Assembly (NCBI GenBank): GCA_902790675.1
Contig: CADASU010000001.1
Location: forward strand, 186,001 to 250,000
DNA: 64,000 nucleotides
Source: Oscillospiraceae bacterium
GTDB taxonomy: Bacteria; Bacillota; Clostridia; Oscillospirales; Ruminococcaceae
Direction: 5' to 3'
The first letter of the stretch is position 1. Every line of letters begins with the position of its first letter. Position numbers and translations under genes: made by a program. Shown piece after piece: positions 53,733 through 64,000 of the stretch. A model generated the notes under the pieces. The model saw nothing but the letters and a program-made list of their open reading frames with translations, ran no database searches and had not been told where the DNA came from.

Positions 53733-54509
53733 TCAAAGTCTAACGTTTGCCATAAATGGGCACACATAATAAAAAACACCATATAATACTCCATATAATA
53801 TGGGCTGGTGGAGTAAATATACCCACAATGTATGTCTACCAACAAAAGCAATTGGCTTTAAATGCAATTTATAAAAAAATTCTGGCAATCTATTTTCAGT
53901 AACATACACACCAAAATAACATCCCGCAAAAAACACAAAAATCAATGGTATTAAAGGAAAATAGTCCCAAGAATGAAAATCAACAGATGTAATTCCAAAA
54001 GGAAACAACCATTTTTTTAAATTTTCATCAACAGAAAAACTCCAAATTCCAATTTTATATTTAGATATCTCTTTTGTAAAATAAAAAAGCAAACCAGATA
54101 TTACAATTCCAAATATTGGAAATTTTATTTTGTTTAATATTTTTTCAAACCAACTATATAATATCACTGAAATTCCCAGCATATGAAGTATTCCAAAATA
54201 AATTACCTCATTCTTCATGAAAAAAAATGTAAATAAAGTCACTCCAATTCCACACAAAAGGCATATTAGCCCTCTTTTGAAATTATTAGAAGAAAATCTG
54301 CAAGAAATTCCAGATATAAAAATAAATAAACCAGCAAATATATCTCGCATAAAATTAACTGGCGCGGAATTAAATATATCTATTCTTACATTAAAAATAT
54401 AAACCAAATCAAAACACAAATGATATAAAACCATTAAAATAATAGCAATGCCTCTAACTTCATCTATAAACCAAACCCTATTTCCAAGATTTTTCTTCCG
54501 CTTTTTCAT
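53733..54509 (-). CDS. HGSNAT/DUF1624-like membrane acyltransferase
   Basis: 258-residue protein with about seven helices resembling the heparan-alpha-glucosaminide N-acetyltransferase catalytic family (RVWFIDEVRGIAIILMVLYH at the first helix, with the His of that motif; HTLWVYLLHQP near the end). Probably moves an acyl group across the membrane to a sugar; no substrate can be named. ATG at 54509 is chosen by family start; no strong ribosome site, and TTG codons at 54539 and 54524 are alternatives. It follows the Nudix gene by four bases. Confidence 0.7.
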   Translation of the reverse strand: MKKRKKNLGNRVWFIDEVRGIAIILMVLYHLCFDLVYIFNVRIDIFNSAPVNFMRDIFAGLFIFISGISCRFSSNNFKRGLICLLCGIGVTLFTFFFMKNEVIYFGILHMLGISVILYSWFEKILNKIKFPIFGIVISGLLFYFTKEISKYKIGIWSFSVDENLKKWLFPFGITSVDFHSWDYFPLIPLIFVFFAGCYFGVYVTENRLPEFFYKLHLKPIAFVGRHTLWVYLLHQPILYGVLYGVFYYVCPFMANVRL

Positions 54510-54513
54510 AATA

Positions 54514-55071
54514 CTATATCTCAATCTTTCCTTCAACAATTAACATTTTCACTTTTAAAATTGCACATATAGTTTTAGCATCCTGAACCATTCCATAAAG
54601 TATTTTTTCAGATATATCATCTAAAGAATATTTTTCTACCTGCAAAAATTCTCCTTCGTCTAAATTTAAATTGCCCGCCTTAGTTAAATTAGTAGCAACA
54701 TATAAATATATAACCTCATCACAATAACCAGGAGAAGGGTATATTGCCCCCAAATCAAGCCAATTAGCTGCTTTAAACCCGGTTTCCTCCAGAAGCTCTC
54801 TTTTAGCCGCACCCAAAGGAGACTCTCCTATAACATCTAATTTACCTGCAGGAAGCTCTAAAAGCTGTTTATTAAGAGCATATCTAAATTGGCGAACCAA
54901 TAGCAAATTTTTATCATCATCTATAGCAACAACGCAGCAGGCACCGTTATGTCTAACCACTTCCCTTCGCGCTTCATTGCCATCTGGCAAAGCAACAAAA
55001 TCTTCCTGCACTGTTAATATTTTCCCCGAATAGACCGTTTCCCCACGTAATCTAATTTCCTTTAATTCCAC
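54514..55071 (-). CDS. Nudix hydrolase (ADP-ribose pyrophosphatase type)
   Basis: Hydrolyses nucleoside diphosphate-X compounds, likely ADP-ribose. 185 residues with Nudix box from Gly in LPAGKLDVIGE through AAKRELLEETGF, and the downstream YPSPGYCDE typical for ADPRase (NudF) enzymes. GTG at 55071 has GGAGGG 7 bases upstream; the longer frame to 55101 is rejected. Confidence 0.92.
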   Translation of the reverse strand: MELKEIRLRGETVYSGKILTVQEDFVALPDGNEARREVVRHNGACCVVAIDDDKNLLLVRQFRYALNKQLLELPAGKLDVIGESPLGAAKRELLEETGFKAANWLDLGAIYPSPGYCDEVIYLYVATNLTKAGNLNLDEGEFLQVEKYSLDDISEKILYGMVQDAKTICAILKVKMLIVEGKIEI

Positions 55072-55254
55072 AAGAAAACCCTCCATATCTTTAAAAAGCA
55101 CGAATCATTTTAACAAACAAGCAAGATAAACACATCATTTTCATTCATTATTACATAAAATTCAAAAAAAATCAATATACTTTATAATGACCATTAGAAA
55201 TTAAGACAATATTTAAAAACTAAAATAAATAACATTAATAATGGAGGCACACCA

Positions 55255-56142
55255 ATGGATAATTTTTATCTTAATCCACCCAGATACGACTCTATTCGAA
55301 AAAAAATGGCACAAATTAAAAAAAACAATCCTCAAATTAAATTGTTTTGCATAGGACAATCAATATTAAAAAGGAGAATATATGCGCTAGGAATTGGAAA
55401 TTTAAAAAACGCTGTTCTTTTCACCGGTGCAATACATGCTCAAGAATGGTTAACATGTTCTTTGCTCCTACGTTTTTTTGAAGAATTATCCGAAAAGCAT
55501 GATTTATATGGAGTTGACTTAAAAGACATTTTTACTAATAGAGGTTTAATTGTAGTTCCCATGTGCAATCCAGATGGAGTTGAAATTGCCCTCGGCGGCC
55601 CAAAAACCGCCAAACGCCTTTGCTCTCCAGTTCAATTTATAATGAAAAAGTCAAATCAATCATGGCAAGCAAATGCGAGAGGAGTAGATTTAAATCATAA
55701 TTTTGATGCTGGATGGAAACAGCTAAGACAACTTGAACGAACTAAAGGAATAATAGCTCCTTCTCCAAGACAATATGGTGGAATATGTCCACAATCTGAA
55801 CCAGAAACCAAAGCGCTTGTTTGTTTATGCAATAATTTTGATATAAAAAAAGTCATAGCGTTCCATTCACAAGGTGAAGAAATTTACTACTATTACGGAA
55901 AAAACACACCACCCGAGTCTGCACTAATGGCCGATGCTCTAGCAGCCTCTTCAGGATATACAGTCTGTCAGCCAACCGGCCTCGCATCTCACGGCGGATT
56001 TAAAGATTGGTTTATAAAATGTAAGTGTCGCCCAGGTTTCACAATTGAAATAGGAAAAGGAGAAAATCCACTTCCAATCGAAATGTTAGAACCAATCTAT
56101 AACAAATTAAAAGAAATGCTAGTAATTGCAACTCTATTATAG
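55255..56142 (+). CDS. M14-family zinc carboxypeptidase, cytosolic
   Basis: Zinc metallopeptidase acting on peptide C-termini or gamma-glutamyl-diamino bonds. 295 residues with ligands His61 and Glu64 (GAIHAQEW), His204 (AFHSQG), Arg142 (ARGVDLNHNFD) and catalytic Glu265 (FTIEIGKG). No signal peptide. Similar soluble clostridial proteins are related to gamma-D-glutamyl-L-diamino acid peptidases, so a role in muropeptide recycling is possible. GGAGG before ATG. Confidence 0.9.
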   Translation: MDNFYLNPPRYDSIRKKMAQIKKNNPQIKLFCIGQSILKRRIYALGIGNLKNAVLFTGAIHAQEWLTCSLLLRFFEELSEKHDLYGVDLKDIFTNRGLIVVPMCNPDGVEIALGGPKTAKRLCSPVQFIMKKSNQSWQANARGVDLNHNFDAGWKQLRQLERTKGIIAPSPRQYGGICPQSEPETKALVCLCNNFDIKKVIAFHSQGEEIYYYYGKNTPPESALMADALAASSGYTVCQPTGLASHGGFKDWFIKCKCRPGFTIEIGKGENPLPIEMLEPIYNKLKEMLVIATLL

Positions 56143-56182
56143 TAATATTTTTAAATTTAGTTTTCCTATAATTCACAAGAAT

Positions 56183-56228
56183 ATAAAAACATTTAGTTTA
56201 ATTATTTACCTAAAATTAAACTAAATGT
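56183..56228 (-). terminator. Terminator of the SpoIIQ-like gene
   Basis: Perfect 15-bp stem ACATTTAGTTTAATT / AATTAAACTAAATGT with ten-base loop; five T follow on the minus strand. On the plus strand no T-run follows. Confidence 0.75.
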
Positions 56229-56237
56229 CTATAAGCT

Positions 56238-56951
56238 TTATTTCAAATAATCCATAGGGTTAACCCATACATCATCTTTTTTCATTCCGAAATGTAGATG
56301 CTCTGGCAAAGCATTTTCAAGCTGATTAGATGTTCCAACAGACCCTATAACATCCCCGCTTTTCAATTGCTGATCTAACTTTACTTGAATCTTTTCATTT
56401 AATCCATAATAATAGCTCTTCATTCCACTACCATGATCAACTACAATACAAGTCCCCCACATATTGTCATTAGTTATATCACAAACTGTTCCATCAGCAG
56501 CTACTTTAACAGGTGTGGATTGTTTAGCTGCTATATCAACTCCATCATGAGTTCTCCAATCGCCCATAGTTTCCGACTTAACCAATTCACCTTTAGAAAA
56601 TTCCTGAATGATTTCACCCTTTACAGGCATAAAAAATTTACATTTCGTAACTTTGTTATTAGCAGATTTTTCTTTTTTCTTTGATTTTTCATTTTCCTTG
56701 TCTTCAACTGCAGAAGCAGGCTTTTTAGATGCGTTAGAATCTTCCTTTTTAACATTTTGCTTTTGATCGTTTGTTTTAACAGCGCTACCATCGGAAACAT
56801 TAGCATTTAAATTTGGTGATTGTTTCATTGGTTCTGTTGTTCTGCTTATAGCAATAACGGTTGTTATTATAACTGCTATTAAGCCAAAAATAATTGCAAT
56901 ATAAAACCCTTTTCTAGAAGTCTTAGCGCCATCGTTGTTAACATTTTTCAT
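56238..56951 (-). CDS. SpoIIQ-like M23 (LytM) peptidase
   Basis: Membrane-anchored M23 protein. 237 residues: short cytoplasmic part, one membrane helix (about 15-37), a Lys/Asn/Ser-rich linker (40-103), then LytM domain (104-237). The zinc set is complete: His135 and Asp139 (THDGVDIA), His218 and His220 (PEHLHFG). Size and WRTHDGVD with CIVVDHG resemble clostridial SpoIIQ, which pairs with SpoIIIAH at the engulfing forespore membrane; an endopeptidase of the vegetative wall is an alternative. The usual spoIIID/mreB neighbours are not here. ATG with GGAGG upstream. Confidence 0.78.
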   Translation of the reverse strand: MKNVNNDGAKTSRKGFYIAIIFGLIAVIITTVIAISRTTEPMKQSPNLNANVSDGSAVKTNDQKQNVKKEDSNASKKPASAVEDKENEKSKKKEKSANNKVTKCKFFMPVKGEIIQEFSKGELVKSETMGDWRTHDGVDIAAKQSTPVKVAADGTVCDITNDNMWGTCIVVDHGSGMKSYYYGLNEKIQVKLDQQLKSGDVIGSVGTSNQLENALPEHLHFGMKKDDVWVNPMDYLK

Positions 56952-57170
56952 TATATCATTCCTCCCACATGCCCCTTAAGCACATTAATTTTATGATATT
57001 TTTGAAATAATTCATATAAATATTATGTTGTAAAACAATCGATTTTATTCAATAAAATAACAGTTAAAAATTGTAAATTTATAATAACTAAAATTTAAAT
57101 ATTGAAAGAATATTATTAAAGTTTATACACACAATAAATATCATTTACTATTAAAAAGGAGGAATTAAAA

Positions 57171-57380
57171 TTGTTAGATAAACTTGCTCTATCTTTAACA
57201 ATAATTGGCGGTATTATTTGGGGCATTGTTGGCGTATTTGGAATAAATGTTGTTGAAGTATTGTTTAACGGTTCTCTTAATATTATAGCTCGAATTATTT
57301 ATACTTTGGTTGGCCTATCTAGTTTGTGGTGTATATCATTAGTATTTCGTGAAAATTCAGTTGCAAATAGAGAACTTTAA
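57171..57380 (+). CDS. DUF378 small membrane protein (YuzA-like)
   Basis: 69-residue protein with two helices (about 6-28 and 35-58) and the family motif LTIIGGIIWGIVGVFGIN. Function unknown. Start TTG with AGGAGG eight bases upstream. Followed at once by a terminator. Confidence 0.88.
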   Translation: MLDKLALSLTIIGGIIWGIVGVFGINVVEVLFNGSLNIIARIIYTLVGLSSLWCISLVFRENSVANREL

Positions 57381-57387
57381 AAGAAAA

Positions 57388-57430
57388 TAAAAAATCACTA
57401 TTCAGTTTTTAAGAATAGTGATTTTTTATT
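57388..57430. terminator. Bidirectional terminator between DUF378 and glgA genes
   Basis: Perfect 13-bp stem AAAATCACTATTC / GAATAGTGATTTT, eight-base loop, T-run on both sides. Confidence 0.88.
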
Positions 57431-58850
57431 ATTTTAATCCCAGTGTATCCTGATAGAGAAACATATATTTAGCTGCAGATTCATCCCAACTAAAGTTACA
57501 TTTCATTGCATATTTAACTAAACCTTCCCACGCAACTTTATCTTCATATATTCTTTTAGCTCTAAACAATGCATAGTTCATATCATCAGCATTATATTGT
57601 TTAAAACAAAAGCCATTTCCTGCTCCCAAAGAACAATCACGTATTGAATCTCTAAGCCCACCAGTTTCTCTAACTATAGGAATAGATCCATACCTAAGGG
57701 CAATCATTTGCGATAATCCACAAGGTTCAGATTGAGATGGCATTAAAAACATATCGCTGCCTGCATATATTTTTTTAGATAAAAATTTATTATATCCAAT
57801 ATACACTGCTATTCTATCAGGATATCTATCACGCATATTATTAAAAAAGCTCTCAAATCTATATTCACCAGAACCCAAAACAACAAATTTAAACCCGCTT
57901 TTTAATAAATATTCTAATGCATATTCTACAAGATCAAGCCCCTTGTGTTTAACCATCCTGCTAACAATTCCAACAACAGGTTGCTTATCGTTAGATATTT
58001 TCATATCTAAGCACAACTGCTTTCTATTTTTTTTCTTACCCAATATGTTTTCTGGAGAATAATTGTGATATATATTTTTATCTGTTTGGGGATTGTTAAT
58101 ATCATAATCTATACCATTTAAAATCCCACAAAATTTATATGAGTGGGCCGAAAGTTCCCTGTCTAAACCACGCCCATACCAAAAACTTTTCAATTCTTCA
58201 GCATAGCTCGGACTAACAGTTGTAACTTTATCTGAGCTCTCAATAGCAGCTTTAATCATATTTAAACATCCGTCATATTGCATTAAACCTATTGAACTTC
58301 CCGGCAGACCTAAAACGTCTCCAATTAGCTCCAGCCCATACTTCCCTTGATATTCTATATTGTGTATTGTAAAAATAGTTTTAATATTAGAATATCTGCT
58401 ATCATAGCGATAATATACATTAAAATATACGGGTATCATAGCTGTTTGCCAATCATGACAGTGCAATATATCTGGAATATAATCTATGTTCTGAATTAAT
58501 TCTAAAACAGCTTTAGAAAAAAACGCAAATCTCTCTGCATCATCATAAAAACCATATATTCCATCTCTCTTAAAATAATATTCATTGTCTAGGAAATAAA
58601 AAATAACACCATCATTGTTGTACTGATATACTCCACAGTATTGGTTTCTCCAGCTAAGCGAAACATTGAAATTACAAACATAAGCCATTTTTTTCTTTAA
58701 ATCATCTGATATATTGGAATATAGCGGCACAACCACCCTACAAACTAATCCTTTAACTCTAAGTGCCTTTGGCAAGGACCCTATAACATCTCCTAACCCC
58801 CCTGAAGCAACAAAAGGATTTGCCTCACTTGCCGCAAATAATATTTTCAC
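57429..58850 (-). CDS. glgA: Glycogen synthase
   Basis: GT5 enzyme that elongates alpha-1,4-glucan from ADP-glucose. 473 residues with the ADP-glucose loop KILFAASEANPFVASGGLGD at the start, HCHDWQTA, and the catalytic C-terminal MPSQSEPCGLSQMIALRYG. Start is GTG at 58850 with GGAGG upstream. Last gene of glgB-glgC-glgD-glgA. Confidence 0.97.
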   Translation of the reverse strand: MKILFAASEANPFVASGGLGDVIGSLPKALRVKGLVCRVVVPLYSNISDDLKKKMAYVCNFNVSLSWRNQYCGVYQYNNDGVIFYFLDNEYYFKRDGIYGFYDDAERFAFFSKAVLELIQNIDYIPDILHCHDWQTAMIPVYFNVYYRYDSRYSNIKTIFTIHNIEYQGKYGLELIGDVLGLPGSSIGLMQYDGCLNMIKAAIESSDKVTTVSPSYAEELKSFWYGRGLDRELSAHSYKFCGILNGIDYDINNPQTDKNIYHNYSPENILGKKKNRKQLCLDMKISNDKQPVVGIVSRMVKHKGLDLVEYALEYLLKSGFKFVVLGSGEYRFESFFNNMRDRYPDRIAVYIGYNKFLSKKIYAGSDMFLMPSQSEPCGLSQMIALRYGSIPIVRETGGLRDSIRDCSLGAGNGFCFKQYNADDMNYALFRAKRIYEDKVAWEGLVKYAMKCNFSWDESAAKYMFLYQDTLGLK

Positions 58851-58880
58851 GTCATTTCCTCCTAATAATATAAAATCATA

Positions 58881-60008
58881 TTAAATATTAGTGTTTTTTG
58901 AAATATAAGTAGGATATTGTTCATTAGAAATTAAAGTTCGTCCGCTTTGTATTCTAACGTTTTTATCACTTATAACATACTGCAAGTCACAATCTTCTCC
59001 AACACTTGTTCTCTGCATCAATATGGAATTTTTAACATAAGTTCCTGAGGAAACTTTGCATCCTCTAAAAATTATAGAATGTTCAACACGCCCATCAATT
59101 ATACACCCATCGGCAATAAAACTATCAGAAATTTTGGAGTTAACGCCATATTTCACAGGAGCTTCATCACTAACTTTAGTATAAATAGGCCTGTCAAAAT
59201 TAAATAATTTTTCTCTAACTTCATATTTTAATAAATCCATATTAGCTTTATAATATGATTTCAAAGAACAAATGGGATAAACATATCCTTTGTATTCTAT
59301 TCCTCTTATTTTATGCTCTTTACATTTTTTTTGTAAAAAATCACGATCTAGTTTATACTCACCCTTACATATGGAGTTTATAATTAAATTCTGCAAAAAG
59401 TTGCGTTCAAAAATAAAAATATTAAGAGAAAAATTCATACATCCCTCTATACTGGGATTGATCATAACTTCTTTTAATATATTATCATTGTCAAAATTAA
59501 AAATAACAGAATTGCTTGCCATTTCTTTATCTAAAATATCATTCTTATAAATAGCAGAAACATCTGCGCCTTTCTTTATATGTTCATTAATAAGCGCAGA
59601 ATAGTCTATATTAGCAACCAAATCACAATCACTTAAAAGAATATATTTGCAAGGAATTCTTTTAATAAACTCTAAAGCAGCGCCAAGAGCTTCAAGTTTT
59701 CCATGATATATCCCAAAGTTTTTATTTCCATATGGAGGTAATATTTTTAGCCCACCTCTTTTTCGCGCTAAATCCCACTCACTTCCATTGTCAATATGTT
59801 CCATCAAAGATTGATAGTTTGCTTTTGTTACTATTCCGATATCAATTATTCCAGCATTTATGCAATTAGAAAGAGGAAAATCCACCATTCTATATCTCCC
59901 GCCAAAAGGAACAGACGCAAATGTTCTGTCTTTAGTCAAATTAGGTATAGACGAATCGTGCATATTAGCAAAAATAATGGCTCCAACCGTTCTCTCATTT
60001 ATTAACAT
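58881..60008 (-). CDS. glgD: Glucose-1-phosphate adenylyltransferase regulatory subunit GlgD
   Basis: Partner of GlgC in Firmicutes. 375 residues with the nucleotidyltransferase fold and left-handed helix C-terminus, but the N-terminal nucleotide loop is altered (FANMHDSSIP in place of GGxGxRL), as in the non-catalytic GlgD. It raises the activity of GlgC in studied species. Start ATG with GAGGAG. 30 bases before glgA, 42 after glgC. Confidence 0.95.
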   Translation of the reverse strand: MLINERTVGAIIFANMHDSSIPNLTKDRTFASVPFGGRYRMVDFPLSNCINAGIIDIGIVTKANYQSLMEHIDNGSEWDLARKRGGLKILPPYGNKNFGIYHGKLEALGAALEFIKRIPCKYILLSDCDLVANIDYSALINEHIKKGADVSAIYKNDILDKEMASNSVIFNFDNDNILKEVMINPSIEGCMNFSLNIFIFERNFLQNLIINSICKGEYKLDRDFLQKKCKEHKIRGIEYKGYVYPICSLKSYYKANMDLLKYEVREKLFNFDRPIYTKVSDEAPVKYGVNSKISDSFIADGCIIDGRVEHSIIFRGCKVSSGTYVKNSILMQRTSVGEDCDLQYVISDKNVRIQSGRTLISNEQYPTYISKNTNI

Positions 60009-60050
60009 ATTAATCTCCTCAATTAAAAAGCTTATTAAATAGCATTAACA

Positions 60051-61229
60051 TTATAACGACACTTTTTCAGAGTCTCTCAACTTGGTATTTGGCCCCACAA
60101 CAGTTATTTTTCTGTTATTTAGTCTACAAACCAAATCTTCCGATATTCCAATTGATGCGTTATTCCCAATATAGCAATTGGCTCCTATAAGCGAATAATT
60201 TATGCTAGCCCCAGATTTAATTATGCAATTAGACATTACTATGCTATTATTAACCGTGGCTCCTTTTTCAACAATAACTCCTGGAGATAAAACTGAATAG
60301 TTAATATCACCATATATTTGGCAACCTTCCGTAACAACGGACTGGCAAACACTCGCTTCTTTACCAACATAATGGGGTGGTTGTATGGCATTTCGGGTAT
60401 ATATTTTCCACTTCGGATTATATAAATTAAAACTACCATTTTCTTTCAAAAGATCCATATTTGCTTCCCACAAATTATCAACAGTTCCAACATCCTTCCA
60501 ATATCCTTTAAACTTATAGCTAACTAATCTCAATTTCTTATCCAACATATTTGGAATAATGTTTTTACCAAAGTCATTTTTAGAACTAGGATCCATCTCG
60601 TCTTCTATAAGTAATTCTCTAAGTAAGTCCCAATTGAAAATATATATTCCCATAGAAGCAAGCGTGCTCTTAGGCTGCTTGGGCTTTTCTTCAAATTCAT
60701 AAATTAACCCTGAATCGTTGCAACTGAGTATTCCAAAACGACTAGCTTCTTGCTTTGAAACCTCTTGCACTGCTACCGTACAATCTGCTTTGCGATATTT
60801 ATGATATTTAAGCATTGTATCATAATTCATTTTATAAATATGATCACCCGATAAAATCAAAACATACTTAGGATCATATCTATCTATAAAACTAATGTTT
60901 TGATATATAGAATTCGCTGTCCCAGCATACCACTTAGCTCCTTTTGCACTTTCATATGGCGGCAAAATATGTACTCCTCCATATAATCTATCCAAATCCC
61001 ATGGTTGGCCGGTTCCAATATATTCATTCAATAAAAAGGGGGAATATTGCGTCAAAACACCAACAGTATCTATTCCCGAATTAACACAATTAGATAAAGA
61101 AAAATCTATAATCCTATATTTTCCACCAAATTGAACAGCAGGTTTAGCCATCTTATAAGTTAAATCTCCTAGCCTACTTCCCTGTCCTCCAGCCAACAAC
61201 ATAGCAATACATTCTTTCTTAGCAAACAT
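60051..61229 (-). CDS. glgC: Glucose-1-phosphate adenylyltransferase catalytic subunit GlgC
   Basis: Makes ADP-glucose, the committed step of glycogen synthesis. 392 residues with intact [11 protein letters not shown] loop and [17 protein letters not shown], catalytic Asp in LSGDHIYKM, and the C-terminal beta-helix. Start ATG with GGGGG. Second gene of the operon. Confidence 0.97.
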   Translation of the reverse strand: MFAKKECIAMLLAGGQGSRLGDLTYKMAKPAVQFGGKYRIIDFSLSNCVNSGIDTVGVLTQYSPFLLNEYIGTGQPWDLDRLYGGVHILPPYESAKGAKWYAGTANSIYQNISFIDRYDPKYVLILSGDHIYKMNYDTMLKYHKYRKADCTVAVQEVSKQEASRFGILSCNDSGLIYEFEEKPKQPKSTLASMGIYIFNWDLLRELLIEDEMDPSSKNDFGKNIIPNMLDKKLRLVSYKFKGYWKDVGTVDNLWEANMDLLKENGSFNLYNPKWKIYTRNAIQPPHYVGKEASVCQSVVTEGCQIYGDINYSVLSPGVIVEKGATVNNSIVMSNCIIKSGASINYSLIGANCYIGNNASIGISEDLVCRLNNRKITVVGPNTKLRDSEKVSL

Positions 61230-61334
61230 ATTTTCCCCCTTTGTTCACGTTAAAACACTTAAGCAATTAAAGCTTAAACTTCTTTAACTTCAATCAACAA
61301 AAACAAATCACGGTTAATTATGTCTTTTACAAAA

Positions 61335-63269
61335 TCAAATATATTTCTTATTTTTTCTTGGTTTTTTCTTAGTTTTTTTAGGCTTTAAATAAACAGCACT
61401 CATATAAGGCAATTCTATTTCTATAGAATATTTATATCCATGAAAAGGTATTTTATCAGAAGTAATAATATTTTTATTTAAAGTTCCATATCCACCATAG
61501 CACTTAGCATCTGAATTAAAGACCTCAACATATTCACAATTAAACGGAACTCCTATTCGATATTTTTCACGCTCTATTGGACAAAAATTACACACAACAA
61601 TAATTTCATTATTATTATTTCCAATTCGCCTAAAAGCAATAATATTATTTTGATTATCATCGCAAGAAATCCAGCAAAAACCTTTACTGTCGCAGTCGTT
61701 AATCCATAATTCATTGTGTTCCAAATAAAATTTATTTAACCTTTTAACATAAAATTGCAATTGCCTATGTTTTTCATAATCCAAAAGATTCCAATCCAAC
61801 TGAGTTTGAAAATTCCACTCGTTAAACTGCCCAAACTCTTGCCCCATAAACAACAACTTTTTGCCTGGGTGAGCCATCATAAAGGCTAAATATACTCTAA
61901 CACCTGCAAATTTTTGATCATAATCTCCTAAAATTTTACCAATTAAAGACCCTTTTCCATATACCACCTCATCATGAGAAATAGGCAAAATATAATTTTC
62001 CGAGAAAGCATACCAAAATGAAAATATTATTTTTTCATGGTTATTCGCTCTAAAATAAGGGTCCATACCAATATAACTTAAACTATCATTCATCCACCCC
62101 ATATTCCATTTATAGTTAAACCCAAGGCCTCCGCTTGTTTCAGGCTTAGTAACCATAGACCAAGCAGTTGATTCTTCAGCAATAATAATAAAATTAGGAT
62201 TTTCTGTTAAAACCAATTTGTTTAACTTTCTTAAGAAATCTATTGCTTCTAAATTTTCTTTCCCACCATATTCATTAGCAACCCACTCACCGTCTTTGCG
62301 ATCATAGTCTAAATATAACATAGACGCTACGGCGTCCACCCTTAAGCCGTCTATATGATATTCTTGCGCCCAATAATTAGCCGAAGAAATTAAAAAAGAC
62401 ACTACTTCATTTCTTCCAAAGTCAAAAACACACGTCCCCCAAGAATAATGCTCTCCTTTTCTAGGATCTGAATATTCATAGCAACAGCTTCCATCAAACC
62501 GATATAGTCCATGTGCATCCTTAGGAAAATGGGCTGGAACCCAGTCTAAAATAACACCAATTTTTGCTTTATGAAACTCATTAATCATTCGTTTAAAGTC
62601 AAATGGCGTTCCATATCGCGACGTCGGCGCAAAATAACCTGTAACTTGATATCCCCACGATGCATCAAAAGGATATTCCGTTAAGGGCATAAATTCTACA
62701 TGAGTATATCCCATATCTTTTAAATATGGTATAATTTCCTTTGCAAATTTTACATATGAAAAAAAATTGCCATCAGGATATTTTTTCCAAGAGCCCATAT
62801 GCACTTCATATATATTCATAGGCAACTTTAAATGGTTAGAATTACTTTTAAATTTAATCCAACTATCGTCTTCCCAAGCCATTTCAGGGCACTTATAAAA
62901 TTTAGTTGCATTTTTTGGGCGTGTTTCAAAATGAAACCCGTAAGGATCTGACTTTAAAAAAACCCTTCCATCATCAGATGTTATTTCAAATTTATAAAGA
63001 TCGAACTGTTTCACGTCTTTAATAAAACATTCCCATATTCCTTTGTCATGCACCTTATTCATTACATTGGCATTACCCTGCCAATTGTTAAAATCTCCAA
63101 CAACCGAAACCGATTTAGCATTAGGAGCCCAGCAACGAAAAGCAACAAATTCTTTGCCAAATTGCCTAGCACGATGCGCTCCAAAATATCTATATGAAAA
63201 TATAGATTCTCCATTTAAAAAGTCATTTACTATCTTTAAATTTTGCTTTTTTTCTTCCAAATTAACCAC
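61335..63269 (-). CDS. glgB: 1,4-alpha-glucan branching enzyme
   Basis: GH13 enzyme adding alpha-1,6 branches. 644 residues: CBM48 domain (about 25-115), catalytic barrel with nucleophile Asp312 (DGLRVDAV), acid Glu365 (IIAEEST) and HDE near 433, then an all-beta C domain with a Lys-rich tail. Start GTG at 63269; ribosome site is weak (GGTGAG). First gene of the glycogen operon, 105 bases before glgC. Confidence 0.96.
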   Translation of the reverse strand: MVNLEEKKQNLKIVNDFLNGESIFSYRYFGAHRARQFGKEFVAFRCWAPNAKSVSVVGDFNNWQGNANVMNKVHDKGIWECFIKDVKQFDLYKFEITSDDGRVFLKSDPYGFHFETRPKNATKFYKCPEMAWEDDSWIKFKSNSNHLKLPMNIYEVHMGSWKKYPDGNFFSYVKFAKEIIPYLKDMGYTHVEFMPLTEYPFDASWGYQVTGYFAPTSRYGTPFDFKRMINEFHKAKIGVILDWVPAHFPKDAHGLYRFDGSCCYEYSDPRKGEHYSWGTCVFDFGRNEVVSFLISSANYWAQEYHIDGLRVDAVASMLYLDYDRKDGEWVANEYGGKENLEAIDFLRKLNKLVLTENPNFIIIAEESTAWSMVTKPETSGGLGFNYKWNMGWMNDSLSYIGMDPYFRANNHEKIIFSFWYAFSENYILPISHDEVVYGKGSLIGKILGDYDQKFAGVRVYLAFMMAHPGKKLLFMGQEFGQFNEWNFQTQLDWNLLDYEKHRQLQFYVKRLNKFYLEHNELWINDCDSKGFCWISCDDNQNNIIAFRRIGNNNNEIIVVCNFCPIEREKYRIGVPFNCEYVEVFNSDAKCYGGYGTLNKNIITSDKIPFHGYKYSIEIELPYMSAVYLKPKKTKKKPRKNKKYI

Positions 63270-63624
63270 AAACTAAACTCACCACACTTTGAAGTTTATT
63301 TATATCTACTCAGAAAAATAGCCATAGGTAAATTAAAACGCTTAAACAATTTTTAAATAATTAATATAATGTTAACATTATACCAAAATCATTAACAAAT
63401 AACAACAAATATTAATTAATTTATATAAAACTGTCACAAATTATAAAAAAAAATATTTTTATCAGTTATTTTATCTAATAAAAATATATACATATCAACT
63501 GAGTTTTATTATTATATGTTATCATTAACATAATAATTCAATTTCATTATAAAGCAAAATAAAAACTAATATTTAAACAAAAAACGGACACAATAAAATC
63601 AAAATTTCATCTGGAGGATAAAAA
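63270..63624. other. Divergent intergenic region upstream of glgB
   Basis: AT-rich, no gene seen. It contains the glgB promoter at 63377-63405. No catabolite-repression (cre) box was recognised. Confidence 0.4.
63377..63405 (-). promoter_or_regulatory. Promoter of the glycogen operon
   Basis: Minus-strand TTGTTA, 17-base spacer, TATAAT; leader of about 100 bases before glgB. Confidence 0.65.
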
Positions 63625-64000
63625 ATGGCAAAAAAATTATGGCTAGCTTGTATTGGAGGATATTCATATTTCCTATTAGAATTAATATATAACGGAAATA
63701 GTAGCTGGTTTTCCTTTGTTTTAGGCGGAATATGCTTTACAATTATTGGCAAAATTAGACTTTTTAATTTAAACAATATATATAAATGTATTATATCTGG
63801 AATAATGATAACCGCAGTAGAACTTTTAACAGGAATATTTTTTAATTTAATTCTAAATTGGAAAATGTGGGACTATTCTCTATTACCATTTAATATACTC
63901 GGCCAAATTTGCCTACCATTCAGCTTAATATGGATTATCCTGTCATTCCCAGCAATCAAAATAAATGAAATGCTAGCTAAAAAAATATATGCTAACAAAT
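63625..64000 (+). CDS. CmpB-type (PF06541) membrane protein, partial
   Basis: Cut by the right end of the window. The first 125 residues hold four predicted helices and match the putative ABC-transporter type IV/CmpB family: GGYSYFLLELIY at the start, TAVELLTGIFFNLIL, and WDYSLLPFNILGQICLPFSL. Function of the family is not established. ATG at 63625 has GGAGG upstream. Confidence 0.8.
   Translation, partial: MAKKLWLACIGGYSYFLLELIYNGNSSWFSFVLGGICFTIIGKIRLFNLNNIYKCIISGIMITAVELLTGIFFNLILNWKMWDYSLLPFNILGQICLPFSLIWIILSFPAIKINEMLAKKIYANK

Overview
The window is AT-rich chromosomal DNA of a low-GC Gram-positive bacterium, most likely an anaerobic, spore-forming lineage of Clostridia. Evidence: AGGAGG-type ribosome binding sites, frequent TTG/GTG starts, SpoVT and a SpoIIQ-like M23 protein, a PSP1/RicT protein next to holB, a small 2[4Fe-4S] ferredoxin, a zinc-type L33, and a glgB-glgC-glgD-glgA operon of the Oscillospirales/Ruminococcaceae style. 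The lineage is an inference; no 16S gene is present.

Layout. 0.1-3.3 kb: RNase HI and two envelope genes (secreted NlpC/P60 hydrolase, VanW-family protein). 3.8-7.1 kb: YqhD-like alcohol dehydrogenase, a queuosine-precursor transporter gene preceded by a probable preQ1-I riboswitch, an SDR and spoVT. 7.2-11.8 kb: complete pstS-pstC-pstA-pstB-phoU operon with an operator-like palindrome in its promoter. 11.9-19.2 kb: an intact, tailless phage head-and-packaging cassette (small and large terminase, portal, protease, capsid, connectors). 19.3-20.9 kb: a divergent LCP-like membrane protein and two tandemly duplicated genes for double-glycine-leader peptides with different C-terminal parts. 21-23.8 kb: tRNA-Leu(CAG), an exported protein of helical repeats, and comM/yifB.

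24-29.9 kb: LCP transferase, cysteine desulfurase plus ThiI (tRNA thiolation), CinA and a YhfC-type membrane protease homologue. 30-34.9 kb: carbohydrate ABC transporter (binding protein and two permeases on the minus strand, ATPase divergent) with a structured leader. 35-42.7 kb: YitT, ferredoxin, RicT, HolB, YaaO-like decarboxylase, ArgS, YwiB-like and Ddl. 42.9-46.8 kb: rpmG-secE-nusG-rplK-rplA and rplJ-rplL with the L10 leader and an attenuator, but not followed by rpoBC; GTP-type PEPCK follows instead. 48.8-57.4 kb: split TSUP transporter, 6S RNA, DUF1292, solitary MazF, MurC, AI-2E-type permease, acyltransferase-like membrane protein, Nudix hydrolase, M14 carboxypeptidase, SpoIIQ-like protein and DUF378. 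57.4-63.3 kb: glycogen synthesis operon. The right edge cuts a CmpB-type membrane protein gene.

Most of the window is housekeeping (translation, cell wall, phosphate uptake, storage glycogen). The accessory part is 11.9-22.1 kb, where the peptide genes, LCP-like gene, capsid cassette and repeat protein lie together, and this is where something undescribed is most likely. No CRISPR array, transposase or integrase was seen.
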